A DNA stretch of 64,000 nt from Nocardia ninae NBRC 108245. Its GTDB lineage: Bacteria; Actinomycetota; Actinomycetes; Mycobacteriales; Mycobacteriaceae. The notes beneath the pieces are model-generated. The model ran no database searches. It was not told the origin of the DNA and was given only the letters and a program-made list of their open reading frames with translations. The translations under genes and the position numbers were made by a program. The stretch covers positions 1 through 64,000 of the forward strand of contig NZ_BJXA01000020.1 of NCBI RefSeq assembly GCF_007990755.1, written 5' to 3'. Positions within the stretch are counted from its first letter, which is position 1. Every line of letters starts with the position of its first letter. Positions 20,002 to 28,210 of this stretch are shown piece after piece.

Positions 20002-20799
20002 GTGACGAAGTCCTATGCCAGGAAGCCGCTCATCGCGGGCAACTGGAAGCTGAACCTCAACCACCTCGAGGCGATCGCGCTGGTGCAGAAGATCGCTTTC
20101 GCGTTGCCGGAGAAGTACTTCGCCAAGGTGGACGTCGCGGTGCTGCCGCCGTTCACCGATCTGCGCAGCGTGCAGACGCTGGTGGAGGGCGACAAGCTGC
20201 TGCTCACCTATGGCGCGCAAGACGTTTCGATGCACGACTCGGGCGCCTACACCGGTGAGATCAGCGGCGCCATGCTGGCCAAGCTGGGCTGCACTTTTGT
20301 GGCGGTCGGCCACTCCGAGCGGCGGCAGTACCACCACGAGGACGACGCCACCGTGCTCGCCAAGGCCAAGCAGGCGCTCAAGCACGGGCTCACGCCGATC
20401 GTCTGCATCGGCGAGGGCCTGAACGTCCGCGAGGCGAAGACGCACGTCGAGTACAACCTCGAGCAGCTGCGTGGTTCGCTGAAAGGCCTGACGGCGGAGG
20501 AGATCTCGAAGGTCGTCATCGCCTACGAGCCGGTCTGGGCCATCGGCACCGGCAAGGTCGCCACCCCCGCCGACGCGCAGGAAGTCTGCGGCGCGATCCG
20601 CGCGGAACTGGCCGTGCTGGCCTCCCCGGAGGTCGCCGCGGGCGTGCGCGTGCTCTACGGCGGCTCGGTCAACGCCAAGAACGTCGGCGAGCTCGTCGGT
20701 CAGACCGACATCGACGGCGCGTTGGTCGGCGGTGCTTCGCTGAAGGGTGACGAGTTCGCCACCCTCTCCGCGATTGCCGCGGGCGGCCCACTGCCGTAA
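20002..20799 (+). CDS. tpiA: Triose-phosphate isomerase
   Basis: Interconverts dihydroxyacetone phosphate and glyceraldehyde 3-phosphate. The 265-residue TIM barrel has catalytic Lys in AGNWKLN, His in VGHSERRQ and Glu in [13 protein letters not shown], plus the phosphate loop [14 protein letters not shown] 20002 ([10 protein letters not shown]) is preceded by GAGGAG; an in-frame TTG at 19990 overlaps the end of pgk and lacks a site. It is the last gene of the glycolytic operon and is followed by a canonical terminator. Confidence 0.96.
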   Translation: MTKSYARKPLIAGNWKLNLNHLEAIALVQKIAFALPEKYFAKVDVAVLPPFTDLRSVQTLVEGDKLLLTYGAQDVSMHDSGAYTGEISGAMLAKLGCTFVAVGHSERRQYHHEDDATVLAKAKQALKHGLTPIVCIGEGLNVREAKTHVEYNLEQLRGSLKGLTAEEISKVVIAYEPVWAIGTGKVATPADAQEVCGAIRAELAVLASPEVAAGVRVLYGGSVNAKNVGELVGQTDIDGALVGGASLKGDEFATLSAIAAGGPLP

Positions 20800-20814
20800 C
20801 CGTTTTCACGGAGT

Positions 20815-20852
20815 AGAGCCGGGCATCGCGAGAGCGTTGCCTGGCTCTTTCT
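20815..20852 (+). terminator. Rho-independent terminator after tpiA
   Basis: Arms AGAGCCGGGCA (20815-20825) and TGCCTGGCTCT (20838-20848) pair over 11 bp with one G-T wobble, followed by TTCT. Confidence 0.75.
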
Positions 20853-20895
20853 GCGTTGTGAGTCTGTGCCCAGCGCCGATGGTGTCGTCTGCCGA

Positions 20896-21678
20896 CTACT
20901 CCGCGTGCAGGGTGAGGCCGTTGCCGTTGGCATTGCGGAGGGTGAGCACGTCGGCGTCGACGGTCGCGGTTGTCTTGCCGTCCAACACTTTCAGCACCGC
21001 CTGCTCGACCTCCATCACCTCGGGCGAGCACAGCATCTTCGTGGTGCCGACCTGGAAGGTGAGCTCGGTGTCGGGACCCGTTGCGCGCCCGGTCATCCGG
21101 TTGCAGCCCGCGCTACCGGAGACGCTGCCGTCCTCGGCGATGGTGAGCGTGGGCTTCACCTCATCGATTGTCTGGGAACGCATTTGGGCGTCGGGAGTGA
21201 TGAGGGCGGTGACGATCCAGGTGGTGCCCTTGACCGGCTTGTCCGGCTTGGCGACCTTCTTGTCCAGCAGGTGCACCGTGAGGTTGTCGTTCTGCACGGT
21301 GAGCTTCGGGCCGTCGAGCTGCCAGGTGGGGTCGGAATTCAGTAGGCCGCTGAGCCATTCGTCGGCGCCTTCCCGATCGCCGGGACAGGCCATCAGGGTG
21401 CTCGCCAGGCCGGACACGTGCAGCTTGTGGTCATCGAGCGCGACTACGCCGGAGTGCGAGTTGCAGCCCGCGTCCGCGGCGATCCGGTCGTCTTTGAAGG
21501 TGAGCGTCAGCGGTCCGCCGCCGGGAATCGGCGCACCCTTCACCTCGGTGGAGAGGAAGGTGCGGCCTACCAGGCCGGACTCGGCCGGCTTGGGGTCGGA
21601 GTCGCCGCTCGAACAGGCTGTGACCGCGAGCAGTGCCAGGGCAACGATCGGGCCGAACCGCACGAAATTAGCCGCCAT
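20896..21678 (-). CDS. Lipoprotein with two META domains
   Basis: A 260-residue exported lipoprotein: signal peptide with lipobox VTAC (Cys22), then two META (HslJ-like) domains, roughly residues 34-130 and 145-258. Each carries the family cysteine-asparagine core: DAGCNSHSG with MACPGDRE in the first, SAGCNRMTG with MLCSPEVME in the second, probably forming one disulfide per domain. META domains occur in surface and stress-linked proteins (E. coli HslJ); the function is unknown. ATG 21678 lies 7 nt after TACCAT, giving a probable leaderless transcript. It is convergent with tpiA, whose terminator separates them. Confidence 0.85.
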   Translation of the reverse strand: MAANFVRFGPIVALALLAVTACSSGDSDPKPAESGLVGRTFLSTEVKGAPIPGGGPLTLTFKDDRIAADAGCNSHSGVVALDDHKLHVSGLASTLMACPGDREGADEWLSGLLNSDPTWQLDGPKLTVQNDNLTVHLLDKKVAKPDKPVKGTTWIVTALITPDAQMRSQTIDEVKPTLTIAEDGSVSGSAGCNRMTGRATGPDTELTFQVGTTKMLCSPEVMEVEQAVLKVLDGKTTATVDADVLTLRNANGNGLTLHAE

Positions 21679-21685
21679 GACGGCG

Positions 21686-21691
21686 ATGGTA
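21686..21691 (-). promoter_or_regulatory. -10 hexamer of the META lipoprotein gene (leaderless)
   Basis: TACCAT on the minus strand, 7 nt upstream of ATG 21678. Confidence 0.4.
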
Positions 21692-21726
21692 CCGATATCG
21701 TGCGGTTCGGCCGGGTTTTCGGCAGG

Positions 21727-23148
21727 TCAGACCGGCATGCCGAGAGCCGACGCCAGGGTCTGGCCGAGGGCGTTGACGACCGCGGCGAACGCGCCGGGAT
21801 CCAGGATCTGCAACGGCACGTCGCGGTTGCTGCAGCCCTGCGGCGCGGGAATACCGTTGAGCCGATCGTTGAGCCACATCACGGCCGAGCCCGCGCCGGA
21901 GACGGCGGCGATGCCGTGCTCGCTGATGATCTCCCTGGTATAGGCGACCTGGGCGTTCGGGTCCTTGCAGTAGGTGTCGTACAGCTTGTTGACCGCGTTG
22001 ATCGGCATCGCCTCGTCCAGCGGCGCCTCGTAGATGTAGAGCGGGAACGGGGGAGTGCCCCGCCGGCCCAGGGTCATCTCGTCCAGCAGCGGCTGCAGTT
22101 CGGGTGCGGTCATCGGATCGCCGCCGGGGTAGTTGAACAGGCCCTTGATGTTCACGAAGGGGAAGCCCGCGAATTGCAAAGCGACGCACTGACCTTCGTG
22201 CACGACCCGCACCGCCTTGCCGAGTGGGTTCATGTACTGATCGATGAATTGGTTCAGCACCGGGTATTCCCGTGCGACACCGAACAATCCGCCGAGTACC
22301 GCGCCGCCGAAGGTCGACGTGCCGTTGTTGTAGTCGAGGCTCATCCGCAGATCGGCCAGCAGGCCACCGACCGCGGAACCCACGATGTTGAGCTCTGGTG
22401 CGTAGGTGGGTTGTAGCTCGGCCGCGTGTGCGGTCGGGATGGCGCCGCCCGAATAGCCCCACAGTGCGGTCCGGGTGGCCGCTCCGGGCAGGCCCGCCTG
22501 AGCGAAGTTCTCGGCGGCGCGGATCGAATCCAGGGTGATTCGAGCACCGAGTGGTCCGGCTGCGTAGGCCGCGTTCGGCCCCTGGTGATCGGGCACCACG
22601 ACGGCGTGGCCGAGTTGCAGCATGGCCTGGACCTCGATGAACTCTGCGGAGATCACCGGGTTCGTCGGATTGGGCAGCGAACCCATCTGCAGTACATAGG
22701 ACGGTGCGCAGTTGATCGACAAAGAGTCCTCGGCGAACTGGAAGGCGACCAGATTCCGGTCCGGGGTGGGGGACGGGCGGTGCGGCACGATGACGGTGGC
22801 GACCGCCGCGATCGGTTCGCCGCGGGTGTTGGTGCTGCGGAAGGACAACTGCCAGGCCCGCACATTGAGGGGGATCAGGAAGAAATTCGCGAGGTTGACC
22901 TGCCTAGCCGCCAGGATCTCGCCGGGCTGTGCCGCGGCGACCTTGCCTGGATCGGGGTTGTAGAAACCCGGATCGAGGTACGGCGGAGCGGGTGGCAGCG
23001 GGAAGGGTAGCGGCGGTGCTACCGCGACCGGCTCGGCCTGCGCGACGCCGGCCATCGCGGGGCAGACCGCGACGGTCAAACCCGCGGTCAGGACCAGGCA
23101 AACGTGTGCGACCACCCTCTTGGTGCCCGTAGCGGTGCCCATCTTCAT
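21727..23148 (-). CDS. Secreted triacylglycerol lipase (LIP family)
   Basis: A 473-residue exported alpha/beta hydrolase of the secretory-lipase family (Pfam LIP). It has a signal peptide cleaved near AQA-EP (residues 38/39), then a Pro-rich linker (LPFPLPPAPPYLDPGFY). The nucleophile elbow is GYSGG with Ser233 in ALWGYSGGAIPTAHAA, and DHQGPNAAYAAG is typical of the family. Acid and His residues lie in the C-terminal third (YIYEAPLDEAMP). ATG 23148 has AGGAG before it. It is divergent from a TetR gene 170 bp away that may control it. Action on host or storage lipid esters is inferred. Confidence 0.88.
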   Translation of the reverse strand: MKMGTATGTKRVVAHVCLVLTAGLTVAVCPAMAGVAQAEPVAVAPPLPFPLPPAPPYLDPGFYNPDPGKVAAAQPGEILAARQVNLANFFLIPLNVRAWQLSFRSTNTRGEPIAAVATVIVPHRPSPTPDRNLVAFQFAEDSLSINCAPSYVLQMGSLPNPTNPVISAEFIEVQAMLQLGHAVVVPDHQGPNAAYAAGPLGARITLDSIRAAENFAQAGLPGAATRTALWGYSGGAIPTAHAAELQPTYAPELNIVGSAVGGLLADLRMSLDYNNGTSTFGGAVLGGLFGVAREYPVLNQFIDQYMNPLGKAVRVVHEGQCVALQFAGFPFVNIKGLFNYPGGDPMTAPELQPLLDEMTLGRRGTPPFPLYIYEAPLDEAMPINAVNKLYDTYCKDPNAQVAYTREIISEHGIAAVSGAGSAVMWLNDRLNGIPAPQGCSNRDVPLQILDPGAFAAVVNALGQTLASALGMPV

Positions 23149-23317
23149 TTGGAACTCCTCGACATAACGCAGCGCTGCGCGCCGGCTCTCGGGCAGAAAA
23201 GAGAGCGACTGTTTCCTAACTGGCGGGTCGACTGTAGAGGGCGGCTCGACGCTGTGTCAACGATCACGCTGACCCGATGTCAGAGGTGGCCGGACCGGCC
23301 GGGCAGGATGGGTAATC

Positions 23318-23947
23318 ATGACCGGGAGCGCCGAAATATCGCGTCCACGCCGGACGCAGCAGCAACGCCGCGCCGCCACCGTCGCCAAGCTGGTCGACGC
23401 GACCATCGCCGCGATCGGCGAGGTGGGCTATCAGCGCACCACCGTGCAGGAGATCTGCGGGCGCGCCGGGCTGTCCGTCGGGGCGATGTTCCGGCAGTTC
23501 GACAGCAGACTCGACCTGATCGTGCGCACCGCCGAGGAGATCGTCACGCGGCAGACCGCCGCGTTCATCGAGGTGATGGAACAGCTTGGGGATCAAGCGA
23601 ATTCGCTTGATACGGCGTTGCGGTTCCTGCAGGCGGCGCAGTCGGACAACATCACCCACGCGCTGCGCGAGATCTACCTCGCGGCTCGCTCGGACGCCGA
23701 GCTGCGGGCCAGGATCGCGCCGACGGTGGAGAACTACTACGACGAGATCGTGGCCGCGGTCGAGCGCACCGGGGTGCTGGGCCGGTATCCGCAGCGACTG
23801 CGTGAGCCGATGTTCTTCCTTGCGCTGCATCTGTTTTCGGGTCAGGCAGTGGTGCGCGGGGTGTACCAGCGCCCCGAACGCGACGAGGCGGTCCTGCGGC
23901 TGATCGAGGACATGATGCAGACCTATGCCGACACGGTCGACGAGTAG
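23318..23947 (+). CDS. TetR family transcriptional regulator
   Basis: A 209-residue one-component regulator: N-terminal helix-turn-helix at residues 20-65 (LVDATIAAIGEVGYQRTTVQEICGRAG then LSVGAMFRQFDSRLDLIVR) and an all-helical ligand/dimer domain (YLAARSDAELRARIAP is a common C-terminal TetR pattern). The ligand is unknown. It is divergent from the secreted lipase, the likely target, and is followed after 6 bp by a DUF3841 gene, with which it is probably co-transcribed. Confidence 0.9.
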   Translation: MTGSAEISRPRRTQQQRRAATVAKLVDATIAAIGEVGYQRTTVQEICGRAGLSVGAMFRQFDSRLDLIVRTAEEIVTRQTAAFIEVMEQLGDQANSLDTALRFLQAAQSDNITHALREIYLAARSDAELRARIAPTVENYYDEIVAAVERTGVLGRYPQRLREPMFFLALHLFSGQAVVRGVYQRPERDEAVLRLIEDMMQTYADTVDE

Positions 23948-23953
23948 ATCCGG

Positions 23954-24481
23954 ATGAGGCTGTGGACGCTACAGGCACCCGAGGTGATCGCTGCCGTGCG
24001 GGCGAACGGCTCGTATCGTGCGAGCTGGGAGCTCATCTCGCCGAACCTGCGCCCGGGCTTCGGGATCCTCGCTGCCGAAATGGCAAGGCGCGGAATCGAT
24101 TGCGGGGATGCACCGCCGGTGTGGTGCTGGCCGGGGCGTGGTCTGCGCAGGTCCGTCGTCCGTCGTACGGCCAATTCGCTGCTGGGAGATCATGAGTGGG
24201 CGCACGGGCGATGGTTGCTGAAGCTCGACGTGCCGGATGAGTTGACGCTCGCCACCTCGTACGCGGTGTGGAACGACTATCTCGGCTACACCTGCGGATT
24301 CCTCGACGGTCCCGAACAGATGGACTGGACCGGTCGGCTGACCTCGGAGTGGGACGAACTCCAGGTGACCATCCCCGAGTTGCGTCGTGAGTGGATCGTT
24401 CGGGCCAAGCCCTATCCGCCGGACGCCGATACGGCCGCCCGGATCGCCGCCGATCCGCTGCTGCGCGAGTTCGGCAAATAA
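23954..24481 (+). CDS. DUF3841 domain protein
   Basis: A 175-residue soluble protein that fits DUF3841 in length and pattern: it opens MRLWTLQAPEVIAAVRANGSYRASW, has a WCWPGRG tryptophan-rich centre and ends in a conserved REWIVRAKPYPPD segment. Function is unknown. Tryptophan and tyrosine are frequent. It follows the TetR gene by 6 bp and shares its direction, so a two-gene operon is likely. Confidence 0.7.
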   Translation: MRLWTLQAPEVIAAVRANGSYRASWELISPNLRPGFGILAAEMARRGIDCGDAPPVWCWPGRGLRRSVVRRTANSLLGDHEWAHGRWLLKLDVPDELTLATSYAVWNDYLGYTCGFLDGPEQMDWTGRLTSEWDELQVTIPELRREWIVRAKPYPPDADTAARIAADPLLREFGK

Positions 24482-24680
24482 CCCGAGCGACACGGCATGC
24501 CGCCGGGCATTAGGATCGGCCGCGTGCACCGATGCTTTCCGATCACCCCGCCGCCCGCCTCCTGAGCGAGGTGTAGCAGTCAGCGCACCACCTGGATAGG
24601 TGAGTGCGTCTCTTCGGCATTCGTTGTGCACCTCGCTTCCGCGACCCCATCCCCCTCTGTCGCAGGAGCGCGAATCCTTC

Positions 24681-25589
24681 ATGTCCATATCTCTGTCCAC
24701 GACCGGCCGTTCCGGGCTGGTCTACCTTGTCGGCGCCGGAATGCTGTGGGGCACCGGCGGTTTGCTCGGCACCCTGCTCGGTCGTGCCACCGGGTTGTCA
24801 CCCGTCGCGGTGGCCACCTGCCGTCTTGCCGTCGGCGGGCTGCTGTTAGTCGCCCTGCTCGCTCTGACGCGCCGCCCGTGGCCGCGAAATCTGCTGGCCT
24901 GGCGCAGAATCGGCGCGGTCGCCGCTCTCGCCGCGACCTTCCAAGCGTGCTATTTCGGCGCGGTCGCGGCATCGTCGGTCAGCGTCGCCACCTTGATCAC
25001 CATCGGTGCGTCGCCGGTGGTGGTCGCGGTGCTGGAACAGGTCACCGGCCGTCGGGCTGTCGACCGCAGACGCGCCGCGACCATCGGGCTCGCACTCGCC
25101 GGATTGGCACTGCTGGTCGGTGTGCCGTCCGATGATCTGGACGCCACCGGGCTGCTTGCCGGTGCGGCTCTGGCCGTCGCGGCGGCCGGCGCGTTCGCTG
25201 CGGTCACCGTGATCAGCGCCCGGCCGATACCGGGGCTCGATGCGATGACCACCACCGGTCTCGGATTCACCGGTGGCGCAGTACTACTCATGCCCCTGGC
25301 GTTGACCACCGGTATCACCTTCGAGCCGAACGCAGGCAGTCTCGCGTTGCTCGCAGCACTCGGACTCGTGCCGACCGCGGTCGCCTACACGCTGTACTTC
25401 CGCGGGTTGCCGGACGCGGGCCCCGGCACCGCCGCGGTCCTCGCCCTGCTCGAGCCGCTCACCGGTGCGATCCTCGCGGCGATAGTCCTCGGGGAGCGAT
25501 TGACACCGCTGGGCATGATGGGCGGCGCGCTACTGACCGCCGCCCTCCTCCTCGCCGCCAACGAGTCGCGGCCCAGCGACGGGGTGTAG
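24681..25589 (+). CDS. EamA/DMT-superfamily transporter
   Basis: A 302-residue inner-membrane protein with ten predicted helices formed by two EamA repeats (about residues 8-145 and 150-295). The first repeat opens GLVYLVGAGMLWGTGGLL and contains VALLALTRRP; the second contains AVTVISARPIPGLDAMT and ends with AILAAIVLGERLTPLGMMGGALL, the typical C-terminal EamA signature. Members export metabolites such as amino acids. The substrate is unknown. ATG 24681 was chosen because AGGAG precedes it, ahead of a longer in-frame extension without membrane character. Confidence 0.88.
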   Translation: MSISLSTTGRSGLVYLVGAGMLWGTGGLLGTLLGRATGLSPVAVATCRLAVGGLLLVALLALTRRPWPRNLLAWRRIGAVAALAATFQACYFGAVAASSVSVATLITIGASPVVVAVLEQVTGRRAVDRRRAATIGLALAGLALLVGVPSDDLDATGLLAGAALAVAAAGAFAAVTVISARPIPGLDAMTTTGLGFTGGAVLLMPLALTTGITFEPNAGSLALLAALGLVPTAVAYTLYFRGLPDAGPGTAAVLALLEPLTGAILAAIVLGERLTPLGMMGGALLTAALLLAANESRPSDGV

Positions 25590-25774
25590 CCGGATACGTG
25601 GAAACGGCCGATTTCGTGAGCGCATGGGCAACTTTGCCGGGTATCGGCGGACTAGCCCATGGCTGTACGGCCGCCGACAGCGCGTTCGTGGCAGACCCGT
25701 CTGGAGAACAGGAAGGCCGCAAACATGACGGGCTCGCAAACCCCGACGGGCGCAAGTACAGAGCCGCCGTGAAA

Positions 25775-25950
25775 GCTGCGGCGAGCGCGGAGTCGCGGGT
25801 GGCGTACACGCTGCGGCCGGGGTGCGAGTCGCGGGTGGCGTGCAAGCTGCGGCCGAGGCGTGAATCGCGGGTGGCGTGCACGCTGCGGCGAGCGCGAGTC
25901 GCGGGTGGCGTGCAAACCGTGGCGAGCGCGAGTCGCGGGTACCGCGCAGA
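25775..25950. repeat. Tandem array of five 34-36-bp units
   Basis: Five head-to-tail copies start at 25775, 25810, 25846, 25882 and 25916. The first four open GCTGCGGC and contain the core TCGCGGGTGGCGT; the fifth is diverged, and decayed copies continue to about 26007. Units differ by one or two bases in length, which argues against coding. Confidence 0.85.
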
Positions 25951-26146
25951 GCGCGAATCGTGGCTGCCGAGCGCACTGCGGCCGGGGCGCATATCGCGGT
26001 GGCACGGACGCCGAGGTTGCCTTGCTTTCGCCTGCGCACGGGTAGTCCGCGTGCGCACGTGCAAGCAGCGACGAGATCATCGCGACCACCAAGGTCACTT
26101 CGACAGCACCCGGTCTCGCCTGAATACCTCGAGCGGTGGGTGAGCC

Positions 26147-26152
26147 TAAGCT
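26147..26152 (+). promoter_or_regulatory. -10 hexamer of the MFS gene (leaderless)
   Basis: TAAGCT, 7 nt upstream of GTG 26160. Confidence 0.4.
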
Positions 26153-26159
26153 TCGGTAA

Positions 26160-27755
26160 GTGATCACTGCGGCCAACACCCCTGTCTCTACCTGGGCACC
26201 CCTGCGGTCGAAGGTGTATCGCGCCCTCTGGATCGCGCAACTGGTGTCCAACCTGGGCACCTGGATGCAGACCGTCGGCGCGCAGTGGATTCTGGTGGAC
26301 GAGCCGAATGCCGCGGTCCTGGTCTCGTTCGTGCAGACGGCGATCACGCTGCCGGTGATGCTGCTGGCTATTCCGTCCGGCGTGATCGCCGATCTGGTCG
26401 ATCGGCGCAGGCTGCTGTTGGGTGCGCAGTCGACCATGGCGATCCTCGCGACGGTGCTCGCGGTGGCGACGGCGACGGGACACACCACCCCGGCCGTGCT
26501 GCTCACCCTGCTGTTCCTGCTCGGCTGCGGTCAGGCGCTGACCGGGCCCGCGTGGCAGGCGATCCAGCCGGAACTGGTTCCGCGCGAACAGATTCCGTCG
26601 GCGGCCGCGCTGGGCAGCATGAGCATCAATATCGGGCGGGCAGTGGGACCGGCGATCGCCGGTGTGCTGGTCTCGCTGTCCGGGCCGACGCTGGTGTTCG
26701 CGCTCAACGCGGTGTCGTTCATCGGCATCGTCGTGGTGCTCGGGGTCTGGCGCAGGCCGGCCACGGATCGGCAGCTGCCGAGCGAACGCCCGTTGGCGGC
26801 GTTGCAGGCCGGGACACGGTTCATCAAGGCTGCGCCCGCGATCCGTCGGGTGCTGCTGCGCTCGATCCTGTTCATCGCCCCGGCCAGCGCGCTGTGGGCG
26901 CTGCTGCCGGTGATCGCGCGTGACGAGCTCGGACTGTCCTCGTCGGGCTATGGCTTGATGCTCGCTGCGCTGGGTGTCGGCGCGGTACTCGGGGCCGTCG
27001 GCCTGTCGCGACTGCGCCTGCTGCTCACGCCGACCCAGCGGTTGAGCACGGCCGCCGTGCTGTTCGGCGTCGCGACGGCCGCCGCGGCGGTGCTGCATGT
27101 GGTGCCGGTCGTGCTGGTGTTGCTGGTGTTCGCGGGTTTCGCCTGGCTGCTGGCGATGTCCACGATGAACTCGACCATGCAGTTGCTGCTGCCCGCGTGG
27201 GTCCGGGCGCGCGGGTTGTCGGTCTATCTGCTGGTGTTCATGGGTGGGCAGGCGATCGGCTCGCTGGTCTGGGGTGTGGTCGCCGGTGCCGCCGGACCGG
27301 TCAAGGCCCTGCTGATCGCCGCGGCGCTGCTCGCGCTGTGTGCGGTGAGCACGGTTTGGCTGCCGATCAGTCACAACGCCGAGAACCTCGATCAGACCCC
27401 CTCGGCGTTCTGGCCGGAACCGCAGCTCGTTGTCGAACCCGACCCCGCCGACGGACCGGTCATGGTGTTGCGCACCTACGACGTCCCGCCGGAGAACGTC
27501 GAGGAGTTCATGACCGCCATGGCGTTCGTCGGCCGGTCCCGGCAACGCACCGGCGCGATGGAGTGGCGGCTCTACCGTGACGTCGGCGTGCTGGACCGGT
27601 ATGTCGAGGCGTTCGTCGTGCGCTCCTGGGCTGAGCACATGCACCAGCACCAGGTCAGACTCACCGCTCAGGATCAGATCCGTGAGCAGGAGGCGTCGAA
27701 ATTCACCATCGGCGAGGACGAGGTGACCCACCTGGTCGCGATCCTGCCACCCTAA
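26160..27755 (+). CDS. MFS transporter, MFS_3 (EntS-like) type with C-terminal extension
   Basis: A 531-residue major-facilitator protein. It opens YRALWIAQLVSNLGTWMQTVGAQWILVD, the MFS_3 pattern, has the loop signature GVIADLVDRRRLL between helices 2 and 3, twelve predicted membrane helices up to about residue 405, and then a soluble C-terminal domain of ~110 residues (MVLRTYDVPPENVEEFMTAM; WRLYRDVGVLDRYVEAFVV) that resembles a dimeric alpha-beta barrel. This extension is usual for the family. The substrate is unknown; siderophore or drug export is typical. GTG 26160 sits at leaderless spacing. A very large inverted repeat starts directly at its stop codon. Confidence 0.88.
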   Translation: MITAANTPVSTWAPLRSKVYRALWIAQLVSNLGTWMQTVGAQWILVDEPNAAVLVSFVQTAITLPVMLLAIPSGVIADLVDRRRLLLGAQSTMAILATVLAVATATGHTTPAVLLTLLFLLGCGQALTGPAWQAIQPELVPREQIPSAAALGSMSINIGRAVGPAIAGVLVSLSGPTLVFALNAVSFIGIVVVLGVWRRPATDRQLPSERPLAALQAGTRFIKAAPAIRRVLLRSILFIAPASALWALLPVIARDELGLSSSGYGLMLAALGVGAVLGAVGLSRLRLLLTPTQRLSTAAVLFGVATAAAAVLHVVPVVLVLLVFAGFAWLLAMSTMNSTMQLLLPAWVRARGLSVYLLVFMGGQAIGSLVWGVVAGAAGPVKALLIAAALLALCAVSTVWLPISHNAENLDQTPSAFWPEPQLVVEPDPADGPVMVLRTYDVPPENVEEFMTAMAFVGRSRQRTGAMEWRLYRDVGVLDRYVEAFVVRSWAEHMHQHQVRLTAQDQIREQEASKFTIGEDEVTHLVAILPP

Positions 27756-27912
27756 GCCCTGTGTCGAAGTCCCATCCGGCGCCTCCGGGGGCTGGATCGC
27801 CGCCTGGCCGCGTTGTCGTCGTCGCCGATACAACCCGGTATCGGCAACTCCTCCGCCTTGCCAGGCGATGATCCAGCCCCCGGATGCATCCGGCCGGACT
27901 TCGACACAGGGC
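27756..27912. repeat. 157-bp composite inverted repeat (large cruciform-forming element)
   Basis: 53-nt arms (27756-27808 and 27860-27912) pair at 44 of 53 positions; the outer 17 bp (GCCCTGTGTCGAAGTCC) and an inner 15 bp (TCCGGGGGCTGGATC) are perfect. The 51-nt interval carries its own perfect 8-bp hairpin GCCGATAC-AACCCG-GTATCGGC (27824-27845). It begins at the base after the MFS stop codon and ends about 50 bp before the secG promoter. It could terminate the MFS transcript or be a miniature mobile element. Confidence 0.9.
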
Positions 27913-27963
27913 CTGGGATCGACGTTTCCGAGTGCCTGATTCGGTGGGATCCGATCGTCCGCA

Positions 27964-27969
27964 TACACT
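27964..27969 (+). promoter_or_regulatory. -10 hexamer of secG (leaderless)
   Basis: TACACT, 7 nt upstream of ATG 27977. Confidence 0.45.
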
Positions 27970-27976
27970 GTCGGGC

Positions 27977-28210
27977 ATGCGGATGTTCCTCGATATCCTC
28001 CTGATCATCACCAGCTTGCTGCTGGTGCTGCTGGTGCTGCTGCACCGCGCCAAGGGTGGAGGTCTGTCCAGCCTGTTCGGCGGTGGTGTGCAGTCCAGCC
28101 TCTCCGGCTCGACCGTTGTGGAGAAGAACCTCGACCGAATCACCATTTTCACCGGCCTCGTCTGGGTCATCGCCATTCTCGGCATCGGCTTGGAGATCAA
28201 GTTCGCCTGA
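27977..28210 (+). CDS. secG: Preprotein translocase subunit SecG
   Basis: A 77-residue membrane protein of the SecYEG channel. It has two transmembrane helices (residues 4-22 and 57-74) joined by the conserved cytoplasmic loop HRAKGGGLSSLFGGGVQSSL followed by SGSTVVEKNLDRIT, nearly identical to my recollection of mycobacterial SecG. ATG 27977 was chosen at leaderless spacing behind TACACT; ATG 27983 is possible. Position downstream of gap-pgk-tpi matches Rv1440. Its 3' end overlaps the convergent MFS gene by 14 bp. Confidence 0.95.
   Translation: MRMFLDILLIITSLLLVLLVLLHRAKGGGLSSLFGGGVQSSLSGSTVVEKNLDRITIFTGLVWVIAILGIGLEIKFA

Larger units (their letters stand above)
25590..26159. other. Non-coding 570-bp stretch with tandem array
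   Basis: No gene is supported between the EamA transporter and the MFS gene. It contains the 34-36-bp tandem array described separately and the -10 box of the MFS gene. Open frames crossing it on both strands are Arg-rich shadows: the repeat length is not a multiple of three, so no frame reads the units in register. Confidence 0.65.

Noticed and set aside
25530-27968. 812-codon minus-strand frame through the tandem array and MFS gene
   Set aside because: Gln/Arg/His-rich antisense product; the array part repeats HATRDS only because the DNA repeats.
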